Below, piece by piece: positions 25,109-31,434 of a stretch of DNA of 34,137 nt. Origin of the DNA: Clostridia bacterium (GTDB taxonomy: Bacteria; Bacillota; Clostridia; Oscillospirales; Acutalibacteraceae); NCBI GenBank assembly GCA_017439545.1, contig JAFSIW010000083.1, positions 1-34,137 of the forward strand, read 5' to 3'. A program made the position numbers and the translations under genes. Positions within the stretch are counted from its first letter, which is position 1. Each line of letters starts with the position of its first letter. Below the pieces are notes generated by a model. It searched no databases. It had not been told where the DNA came from and saw only the letters and a program-made list of their open reading frames with translations.

Positions 25109-25137
25109 ACTATAACATAGAAGCGATTCATTTGCAA
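25109..25137 (-). promoter_or_regulatory. Promoter of the esterase-dockerin gene
   Basis: On the minus strand TTGCAA (25137-25132), a 17-base spacer and TATAGT (25114-25109). It predicts an mRNA leader of about 155 bases. It starts directly after the terminator of the XRE gene. Confidence 0.6.
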
Positions 25138-25168
25138 TAAAAAACGCTCCGTGCATTACGGAGCGTTT
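25138..25168 (-). terminator. Terminator of the XRE gene at 25184
   Basis: Perfect 11-bp stem AAACGCTCCGT / ACGGAGCGTTT with a 5-base loop. Read leftward it ends in six T residues. Confidence 0.9.
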
Positions 25169-25183
25169 GATCAATTCGGCAAA

Positions 25184-25432
25184 TTAGCATTCCAAGCCCA
25201 GTAACCAAAGTACCGAAACGTTCAGTACTTGTGACAGTGCCACCAGTTCAAAGTCACTGACTTTGCGAAGCTGACCCTCTAACTTAGAAAGCCCGGAGGA
25301 GTTCAGGTCTACACCCCGCACTTGCAATTGTGCCAGGAGATCCTTTTGTTTCATGCCAAGGTCTTTCCGTTTATCTTCTACCCGTTTGCCCACCATATTG
25401 CAGGTGCCGATTTCTTGTTTTCTGATTCTCAC
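25184..25432 (-). CDS. XRE-family transcriptional regulator
   Basis: 82 residues if the GTG at 25432 is used. This start is preferred because GGAGG lies 8 bases upstream, inside the longer open frame that begins at ATG 25447, and because the protein then opens MRIRKQEIGTCNMVGKRVE, a common clostridial form. The helix-turn-helix spans KDLGMKQKDLLAQLQ to SSGLSKLEGQ, followed by DFELVALSQVLNVSVLWLLGLE. It is a single-gene unit with its own terminator. The target is unknown; the dockerin genes downstream and pncB upstream are the nearest candidates. Confidence 0.85.
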   Translation of the reverse strand: MRIRKQEIGTCNMVGKRVEDKRKDLGMKQKDLLAQLQVRGVDLNSSGLSKLEGQLRKVSDFELVALSQVLNVSVLWLLGLEC

Positions 25433-25570
25433 TACCAATTCCTCCATTCTACGACGACATCTTACCCGACTAATATAAACTCAATGATAAGTTTTATAAT
25501 TCCAAAAGGAAAAATACAAAAAAGTTTACAGTTTGTTCATAATTTACAAGCAAAAGGGATTGGATTTTTC

Positions 25571-25598
25571 TTGCTTTTTTGGGGGAGTGTGGTACAAT
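25571..25598 (+). promoter_or_regulatory. Promoter of pncB
   Basis: TTGCTT (25571-25576), a 16-base spacer and TACAAT (25593-25598), about 32 bases before the pncB ATG. It lies at the end of an AT-rich 200-bp gap in which no other gene is seen. Confidence 0.55.
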
Positions 25599-25630
25599 AA
25601 AGAAGAACCTATAAAGGATGGTGTACAGCA

Positions 25631-27085
25631 ATGAATCACTACGGCTCACGCGCTAAAAATCTGACCATGCTGACCGAATTTTGTCAGCTGAATGTGGCGA
25701 GCGGCGCTTTTTCCAATGGATTGACCGATACGGTCGCCTATTACGACTTGTTTTTCCGTAATATTCCCGATGATGGTGGCTTTATTATTGCGGCCGGTCT
25801 CTCGCAGGTCATCGACTATTTGCGGGATCTGCATTTTGATGAAGAGGATTTGGCGTATCTTCGTTCCACCCAGTTGTACAGCGAGGATTTCCTTGCCTTT
25901 TTAAAGGACTTTAAATTCACCTGCGACGTGTGGGCGGTGCCTGAAGGAACGCCTGTGTTTCCCTATGAGCCCATTGTTACCGTAAAAGGTCCGCTGATGC
26001 AGGCACAGTTTATTGAAACCATGCTGTTGCTTATCATCAACCATCAATCGTTGATTGCCACCAAAGCCAATCGCATTGTGCGGGCGGCCGAAGGGCGTGA
26101 GGTGTATGAGTTCGGTGCTCGTCGTTCTCACGGGGTGGATGCGGCATTGCTTGGCTCCCGCGCGGCGTATATCGGCGGTTGCGCAGGAACTACCCAAGTG
26201 CTGGCGGCCAAAGAACTGGGCATTCCCTTCTTTACAACCATGACCCATAGCTGGGTGCAATCCTTTGACAGTGAGTATGAAGCCTTTGCCGCTTTTGCTA
26301 AAGACTGCCCCAACGATTGCGTGCTGTTGGTGGACACCTACAACACCATTCATTCGGGTGTGCCAAACGCCATTCGGGTATTTGATGAGATTCTGAAACC
26401 GTTGGGAGTGCGTCCCAAGGGGATTCGTATTGACTCGGGCGATATTACCTATCTGACGAAAAAGGCGCGAAGACTGCTGGACGAAGCGGGCTATGCCGAT
26501 TGCGCTATTACGGTGAGCAACTCGCTGGATGAGGAGATCATTCGGGATATGCTTATTCAGGGCGCAAAGGTAGATAGTTTCGGGGTGGGGGAACGGCTGA
26601 TTACTTCGGCATCCTCTCCCGTACTCAGCGGCGTATATAAGTTGGCCGCCGTAGAAGAAAATGGGCAGATCAAACCCAAAATTAAAATCAGCGACAACAC
26701 GGGTAAAATCACCATGCCGGGGGTTAAAACCGTGTGGCGGCTGTTGGATCGGGATCTGGGCAAAGCCATCGCCGACGTGGTGACCTTGTCGGAGGAAGAG
26801 TTTGACCAGAACCGGCCCTATGAGCTGTTTGACCCCATCCACACCTGGAAGCGGAAAACGGTGGACAATTTTGTGGCGCGACGGCTGTTACAGCCCATCT
26901 TTGTGGGTGGCAAATGTGTGTATTCTTCTCCCACCTTGCCTGAGATTCAGCGGTATTGCTCCTCGCAGATCAATACTCTGTGGGAAGAAGTGACCCGCTT
27001 TGAAAAGCCTCATCATTATTACGTAGACTTGTCCCAAAAACTGTGGCAGTTGCGGCAGGATATGTTGCAACGGTTTTCTAAATAG
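25631..27085 (+). CDS. pncB: Nicotinate phosphoribosyltransferase PncB
   Basis: Converts nicotinate and PRPP to nicotinate mononucleotide for NAD salvage; NadD (11787) takes the product on. 484 residues, full length for the bacterial type. Motifs: MLTEFCQLNVASGAF near the N-terminus, YEFGARRSHGVDAALLGSRAA, MTHSWVQSFDSEYEAF (contains the regulatory/catalytic His region), GIRIDSGDITYL and SFGVGERL. It is followed 13 bases later by a lipoprotein gene read the same way. Confidence 0.94.
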   Translation: MNHYGSRAKNLTMLTEFCQLNVASGAFSNGLTDTVAYYDLFFRNIPDDGGFIIAAGLSQVIDYLRDLHFDEEDLAYLRSTQLYSEDFLAFLKDFKFTCDVWAVPEGTPVFPYEPIVTVKGPLMQAQFIETMLLLIINHQSLIATKANRIVRAAEGREVYEFGARRSHGVDAALLGSRAAYIGGCAGTTQVLAAKELGIPFFTTMTHSWVQSFDSEYEAFAAFAKDCPNDCVLLVDTYNTIHSGVPNAIRVFDEILKPLGVRPKGIRIDSGDITYLTKKARRLLDEAGYADCAITVSNSLDEEIIRDMLIQGAKVDSFGVGERLITSASSPVLSGVYKLAAVEENGQIKPKIKISDNTGKITMPGVKTVWRLLDRDLGKAIADVVTLSEEEFDQNRPYELFDPIHTWKRKTVDNFVARRLLQPIFVGGKCVYSSPTLPEIQRYCSSQINTLWEEVTRFEKPHHYYVDLSQKLWQLRQDMLQRFSK

Positions 27086-27097
27086 GAGGAATGAAGA

Positions 27098-27754
27098 ATG
27101 AAACGATGGATTGCTGTTATGTGTGTCGTAGCGCTGACGGTTTGTCTGATGGGCTGTAAAAGCACCGAAGATGCTCCCTCGGACGTGACCTATTTCGATG
27201 GGGTGTCTACCATTGAATTAACGGCGGACTCTATTAAAGACAAAGTGTCGAAAGGCACGATGGAAATCGAATTTGAAGGCGCGCCCGACGTAACCGATAC
27301 TCACACCCACGGCGAGACGGTAAAAGCTACCGTGACCTTGGGAATGGAAGCTACTGCGCTGACCGAGCTGTTGATGCCCAGCGGCTATGTTTGGGAAGAA
27401 CATCGCAAGGTAGGCGAGAATTATATTCGTCACGAGTGCGGAAACTCTATGACCGCTTATTTTTACTATACCAATGACGATCGTCAGAACGGTTTGGCAT
27501 CGGTGGTGTATTTTGGCACGGCATACGGCTTTGAGCCTACCGTTACCACCATTGATCAGGTGAAAACGGTGATGGGCACCCCCGACGCCGAAGCCCCTGC
27601 GAACGACAAGGCCCTGTCTATGTTTTTGTTCTTTGAGTCGGGCTATACCTATACCGATTACGTGTGCGGTAATAACCATGTGTCCTTCTTCTTCCACGAA
27701 AACGGCACGCTGGGTGCTACCGTGATTTATCAGGACGGTCTTTGGATCTATTGA
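27098..27754 (+). CDS. Lipoprotein of unknown function
   Basis: 218 residues. The signal peptide and lipobox CLMGC place acylated Cys20 at the mature N-terminus. The mature part is acidic with alternating beta-like stretches (ATVTLGMEATALTELLMPSGY, SMTAYFYYTNDD, VSFFFHENGTLGATVIY). No catalytic motif is seen. GGAGGA precedes the ATG. Its last 7 bases overlap the convergent M14-like gene. Confidence 0.8.
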   Translation: MKRWIAVMCVVALTVCLMGCKSTEDAPSDVTYFDGVSTIELTADSIKDKVSKGTMEIEFEGAPDVTDTHTHGETVKATVTLGMEATALTELLMPSGYVWEEHRKVGENYIRHECGNSMTAYFYYTNDDRQNGLASVVYFGTAYGFEPTVTTIDQVKTVMGTPDAEAPANDKALSMFLFFESGYTYTDYVCGNNHVSFFFHENGTLGATVIYQDGLWIY

Positions 27755-28629
27755 TGAACAAGGCAGGCGGTTACCAGCAACTCCGCTAACTCCTGATACA
27801 ACGTGTATCCTTCTACGGAGGAGCGGAACATGATGTCTACCGAGGGACAGTTCAATGCGGCGGCGCTCCAGTTGCGAAATCCGCTGTCGGTCAGTGCGCC
27901 AAACTCGGCTTCGGTTGCATAGCCTGCTGCGAGGGCAATTAGTTGCCCTGCTTGTCGGTTGTGTTCCGATTCTTCCCGATTGTTACGCCAATATACTTCT
28001 CCACTGCCGGGATAAAAAGCGACGGTATGTATCGTTTTTTGTTGCCGGCAGTAGTCGGCTATCGCCACGGTTTCGGGCTCACTTTCGGCAGTGGGACCAC
28101 TGTAACCAAAGGCGGCAGGTCCAAAAATGCCACAGCCCTGTTCCCGTTTGCGACGAGGAGCAAAGCCAAAGTCGAAATTGCGACCGATGTCCACGCCACG
28201 GGCATTGGCGCTCCATTTTGCGGTGTGGGAATGGCATAAACGGCGGATTCGTCCGCTGTCCAGCCCTGCGCAATGGGCGCCTCGGGCACAGATCTCCCGC
28301 CCGTCGGGGTTGGCAAAGGGGATCAAGACGATTTTTTGCTTGCTGAGAATCGTAAGGGGATTGACACCGCTTACCGAACTACCGTTGGCAATTCCTTTCA
28401 AAAGAGATTCGGCAAACTGCAACAGTAGCGGTCCGCTTTGATTGTCGGTACCCCAAAGGGTTCCCACAAACAGGGTGCAGGGAGCACTTTCCCGACCGAT
28501 CTCTAACCCGTAAATACTGCGACCTACCACGCTTTTGCCGATGGTTTTGACCTGCAACATGGGGTATTGTGCTTTCAGCCGCCAAGTGGTGTTCTGCATA
28601 AAGGTGTAATCCGCGATGAGTTGATTCAT
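27748..28629 (-). CDS. M14 carboxypeptidase-fold protein lacking all catalytic residues (pseudoenzyme)
   Basis: Start chosen at 28629 (MNQLIADYTFMQN) after AAGGGCG; the longer open frame adds an unrelated N-terminus. 293 residues with M14 landmarks conserved: VVGRSIYGLEIG, IPFANPDGREI, GVDIGRNFDFG, GPTAESEPET and GFRNW. Lined up with the active paralogue at 10201, the HxxE zinc motif reads Trp59-Gly-Thr-Asp62, the third zinc ligand His is Tyr206 (AFYPGSGEVYW) and the catalytic Glu is Met267 (VDIMF). It cannot bind zinc in the usual way. There is no signal peptide, so it is likely cytoplasmic; binding of peptides or muropeptides as a sensor is possible. Confidence 0.82.
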   Translation of the reverse strand: MNQLIADYTFMQNTTWRLKAQYPMLQVKTIGKSVVGRSIYGLEIGRESAPCTLFVGTLWGTDNQSGPLLLQFAESLLKGIANGSSVSGVNPLTILSKQKIVLIPFANPDGREICARGAHCAGLDSGRIRRLCHSHTAKWSANARGVDIGRNFDFGFAPRRKREQGCGIFGPAAFGYSGPTAESEPETVAIADYCRQQKTIHTVAFYPGSGEVYWRNNREESEHNRQAGQLIALAAGYATEAEFGALTDSGFRNWSAAALNCPSVDIMFRSSVEGYTLYQELAELLVTACLVHQ

Positions 28630-28663
28630 GGCAATCGCCCTTTCAAAAGCATAAATTAACGTC

Positions 28664-28675
28664 CCTATACTATAT
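28664..28675. promoter_or_regulatory. Symmetric -10 region between divergent genes
   Basis: The 64-bp gap between the M14-like gene and the Nudix gene holds CTATACTATAT. It reads TATACT rightward (28666-28671) and TATAGT leftward (28674-28669), allowing two opposite transcripts with short leaders that keep both ribosome binding sites. No good -35 box is seen on either side. Confidence 0.35.
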
Positions 28676-28693
28676 TCGTAAAGAAGGCTTTGT

Positions 28694-29227
28694 ATGAACA
28701 TGGAAGAAATCAAAATCGCAAGTCGTGCAATCCATAACGGACGGATACTCAACCTGCGAGAAGATACGGTGCGCCTGCCTGACGGCAGTGAGGCACTGCG
28801 AGAGGTAATCGAACACCACGGCGGCAGTTGTGTGGCGGCATTGACCGAGCAACGGGAATTGTTGCTGGTGCGGCAATTCCGTTACGGTGCAAGTAAGGTG
28901 CTGTGGGAGTTGCCTGCCGGCAAATTAGAGCAGGGAGAAGATCCTGCCTGTTGTGCGGCAAGAGAGCTGATCGAAGAAACCGGCTACCGTGCCCGTCGGT
29001 TGCAATCGCTGGGATGCTTGCATCCCACCCCTGCTTATTGCCAAGAGGTCATCTATATGTATTATGCCGACGAGTTGGAATCGGCACAGCAACAATTGGA
29101 TGAAGGAGAGTTTTTAGAGGTATCCGCCGTTCCTTTTGACGCCGCGGTCAAAATGGTGATGGACGGCGAGATCACCGATGCCAAAACAGTAATTGCCATC
29201 TTAAAATTAAAGGAGATGCTCAAATGA
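28694..29227 (+). CDS. Nudix hydrolase, ADP-ribose pyrophosphatase type
   Basis: 177 residues. The Nudix box is complete: Gly76, Glu82, Arg90-Glu91, Glu94-Glu95 and Gly97. The upstream LLLVRQFRYGASKVLWELPAG and downstream LHPTPAYCQEVIYMYYA are typical of ADP-ribose or nucleoside-diphosphate-sugar hydrolases (NudF group). GAAGG lies before the ATG. It overlaps the following HAD gene by four bases. Confidence 0.9.
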   Translation: MNMEEIKIASRAIHNGRILNLREDTVRLPDGSEALREVIEHHGGSCVAALTEQRELLLVRQFRYGASKVLWELPAGKLEQGEDPACCAARELIEETGYRARRLQSLGCLHPTPAYCQEVIYMYYADELESAQQQLDEGEFLEVSAVPFDAAVKMVMDGEITDAKTVIAILKLKEMLK

Positions 29228-29871
29228 TACAAGCGGTTATTTTTGATATGGACGGTGTGTTGGTGGATTCGGAATTCGCTATGCGCACGGCGGCCATTCT
29301 GGCGTTAAAAGAGTGGGGCGTTTTTGCCGAACACGAAGATTTTATTCCTTTTACGGGCGCGGGAGAAGACCGCTTTGTCGGCGGTGTTGCCGAATTGCAC
29401 GGCGTGCCTTACGTGGTAGAAATGAAACACCGTGCTTATGCAATCTATCTTGAGATTTGTAACGATACCATTCACCGTTTTCCCGAAATCCCCGAAACGG
29501 TGGAACGCTTGTCCGCCATGGGATTGAAGATTGCCATTGCCAGTGCGGCGGATGCCATTAAGGTCAACGCCAATATCGGCGCCGCAGGGATTAACCCTAT
29601 GTATCTTGGCGCATTGGTCACGGGGGATGACGTACAAAAGAAAAAACCCGACCCGGCAGCCTTTCTGCTGGCGGCAGAAAAACTGGGAGTCGAGCCCCAA
29701 TACTGCGTTGTGATTGAAGATGCGGTCAACGGTATCAAAGCGGCGGTCAACGCCGGAATGAAATCCGTAGGGATTCCTTCCTCCTTCGCTCCCGAAGAAC
29801 TGTTAGCGGCAGGTGCTGATGCCATTGCCGACGAAACCCGTCTTTTGCCCGAACTGCTCGCCGACTTGTGA
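29224..29871 (+). CDS. HAD-superfamily hydrolase, beta-phosphoglucomutase-like
   Basis: 215 residues, HAD subfamily IA. The nucleophile is Asp8 and the acid/base Asp10 in VIFDMDGVLVDSE. A helical cap follows, then IAIASAADAIKV (motif II), KKKPDPAAF (motif III Lys) and CVVIEDAVNGIKAA (motif IV). The cap and motifs fit phosphatases or mutases of sugar phosphates; the substrate cannot be fixed. AAGGAG supports the ATG. The stop codon directly abuts the stop of the leftward trio. Confidence 0.9.
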   Translation: MIQAVIFDMDGVLVDSEFAMRTAAILALKEWGVFAEHEDFIPFTGAGEDRFVGGVAELHGVPYVVEMKHRAYAIYLEICNDTIHRFPEIPETVERLSAMGLKIAIASAADAIKVNANIGAAGINPMYLGALVTGDDVQKKKPDPAAFLLAAEKLGVEPQYCVVIEDAVNGIKAAVNAGMKSVGIPSSFAPEELLAAGADAIADETRLLPELLADL

Positions 29872-30171
29872 TCACATCATTACGTATAACAGCGCCAACA
29901 TTAAAATGGGGTCGGTGTCTTCGGCACTGAGCAAAGCCAACACCATCAGCACCAGCGAGGTGTCTTTGCCCTCTAACAAGGATTTTACGTTCAGCATACT
30001 CAGCAGATTGTTTCCTTTTTTGGGAGGAACAGGCGATTCGCTGACTTGCGGCGGCGGTTGTTCGTGAGCGCCCACCGTGGCTTTGGCTCGCCGTTGCATT
30101 TCCATCACACGGCGCTCGGCTTCCCGTTGCATATTGGCAAAATCACTTTGGTTATATCCTTGCCCTGCCAC
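29872..30171 (-). CDS. Conserved small protein with hydrophobic C-terminus (trio gene 3)
   Basis: 99 residues. The N-terminal part is polar and charged (NMQREAERRVMEMQRRAK), the middle Pro-rich. The C-terminus is a hydrophobic Asp-punctuated stretch (DTSLVLMVLALLSAEDTDPILMLALLYVMM region) seen in several clostridial small proteins. It is the third of three tightly spaced leftward genes, 11 bases after the second. No function is known. Confidence 0.75.
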   Translation of the reverse strand: MAGQGYNQSDFANMQREAERRVMEMQRRAKATVGAHEQPPPQVSESPVPPKKGNNLLSMLNVKSLLEGKDTSLVLMVLALLSAEDTDPILMLALLYVMM

Positions 30172-30182
30172 CCATATCCCTC

Positions 30183-30521
30183 CTAAAACAGACCTGCATC
30201 CTTTATGGCAGGCAAAATGCTGACCAACCGCAACAATTTAATGGCGTCGTCCACCCGCTTTTGGCGATGCTCTGACAAATACGGACGAAGGGCCATCAGC
30301 ACCCCGCTTCGGTGATCGGCGGTGCTGTTTTTCAGCAGATTGGCCATTTTCATCATACCGGCAATTTGGTTGGGCGAAATGTCCAAGCCTTCTGACGTCG
30401 GCTCGTTCTGAGCGGGTGGCGGTGTGTTGCCGCCGAATAAAGAGCCTGCCATGGCCTGCAGTTTGGCCATTTGCTGTGGATCATTCATAATGTTAGCCAG
30501 CATACTTGACAGGTCTTCCAT
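30183..30521 (-). CDS. Conserved small helical protein (trio gene 2)
   Basis: 112 residues, largely helical. Opens MEDLSSMLANIMNDPQQM, then a Pro/Asn-rich linker, then a C-terminal block GVLMALRPYLSEHRQKRVDDA ending in IKLLRLVSILPAIKDAGLF. A block of the form LRPYL...R..RVD.A.K.L.L is, as far as I recall, widely conserved in Clostridia without known function. GGAGGG precedes the ATG. Confidence 0.78.
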   Translation of the reverse strand: MEDLSSMLANIMNDPQQMAKLQAMAGSLFGGNTPPPAQNEPTSEGLDISPNQIAGMMKMANLLKNSTADHRSGVLMALRPYLSEHRQKRVDDAIKLLRLVSILPAIKDAGLF

Positions 30522-30532
30522 CGGTCACCCTC

Positions 30533-30763
30533 CTATTTGCCCAATTGTTTGAGCAACGCTTTTCCCATGGGGGAGTTGAGAATTTCGTTCAGTTTGTCTT
30601 TGTCGGCCAAAATGGATTGCACCTTGGCCATATCCGCCTGACTCAGCGAAGCGGTGAGTTTTGAAACGTCTCCCGAATCAATGGCGGCCTTGACCGCCTT
30701 GGGATCGGCTTGCATTTCACCCGATGCTTTGCGGATGAATTGATCTACGGACATAGGATTCAT
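30533..30763 (-). CDS. Conserved small protein (trio gene 1)
   Basis: 76 residues from ATG 30763 (MNPMSVDQFIRKASGEMQ), supported by GAGGTGAT. The longer open frame to 30919 runs into the divergent gene and is rejected. It is predicted helical: a repeat-like KAAIDSGDVSKLTASLS and KVQSILADKDKLNEIL, ending NSPMGKALLKQLGK. It heads the three-gene leftward unit. Confidence 0.75.
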   Translation of the reverse strand: MNPMSVDQFIRKASGEMQADPKAVKAAIDSGDVSKLTASLSQADMAKVQSILADKDKLNEILNSPMGKALLKQLGK

Positions 30764-30803
30764 GATAATCACCTCTATACTATATGAAAGGATGTGCCTT
30801 GCT

Positions 30804-31271
30804 ATGCGGCTTTTGGTGTTTTCTGACAGCCACGGCGATGCCAACAGCTTGTTGACCGCCATAGAAGACCAACCGTCGGCCAATACCATTCTATTCTTAG
30901 GGGACGGAATGCGTGACATAGAAAAAATAGAAGATCGGTATCCCGATAAAACTTTTTATAAAGTCAGCGGCAACTGCGATCTGGCGAGTATGGAGCCTTT
31001 GACCCGCTTGTTGGAACTGGGCGGCAAGCGGATCTTAATGACCCACGGGCACGAATACCATGTAAAATTTGGGGAGCGGGAGGCGGAATACACCGCCCGT
31101 CGCAACGAGTGCCATCTGCTGTTGTACGGTCATACCCATCAACCCGTTGCCAAATACAACGATGGGTTGTACGTAATGAATCCCGGATCGGCGTGTCGCC
31201 GCAACAGCCACACCTACGGGGTGGTGGACATCACAAACGGCGGCATTTTTTGCAATATTGTGCATCTGTAA
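30804..31271 (+). CDS. MJ0936/YfcE-type metallophosphoesterase
   Basis: 155 residues from ATG 30804 (MRLLVFSDSHGD) after AAAGGATG. The upstream extension is rejected because it crosses the start of the divergent trio. Di-metal motifs are complete: Asp8 and His10 in SDSHGD, FLGDGMRD, SGNCD, MTHGHEYH and YGHTHQP. It is probably a phosphodiesterase with unknown natural substrate. A terminator begins at its stop codon. Confidence 0.92.
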   Translation: MRLLVFSDSHGDANSLLTAIEDQPSANTILFLGDGMRDIEKIEDRYPDKTFYKVSGNCDLASMEPLTRLLELGGKRILMTHGHEYHVKFGEREAEYTARRNECHLLLYGHTHQPVAKYNDGLYVMNPGSACRRNSHTYGVVDITNGGIFCNIVHL

Positions 31272-31332
31272 AAAAGAGGATTGGTTTTAGGCGGTGCTCC
31301 GTGAGAGATAACCGCCCTTCCATCCTCTTTTT
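31271..31332 (+). terminator. Two-part terminator after the phosphoesterase
   Basis: The outer stem AAAAAGAGGAT (31271-31281) pairs with ATCCTCTTTTT (31322-31332). Inside, AGGCGGT pairs with ACCGCC (31311-31316). It ends in a T run. The left arm begins in the TAA stop codon. Confidence 0.8.
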
Positions 31333-31366
31333 CAACGTTTTTTGCCGCAACTCGTCCGAAATTGTG

Positions 31367-31395
31367 TTGTTTTTGGGGATAACCTATGCTATAGT
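31367..31395 (+). promoter_or_regulatory. Promoter of the DUF4838-type gene
   Basis: TTGTTT (31367-31372), a 17-base spacer and TATAGT (31390-31395), about 40 bases before the ATG at 31435 and its AGGAGGGG. Confidence 0.6.
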
Positions 31396-31434
31396 GAAAA
31401 CGAAAATATCTCTGTTTTTCAGGAGGGGTTTAGG

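Noticed and set aside
28630..28752. 41-residue N-terminal extension of the M14-like protein, including a hydrophobic stretch
   Set aside because: It would overlap the divergent Nudix coding region, and the ATG at 28629 has a good ribosome binding site and the normal domain start.
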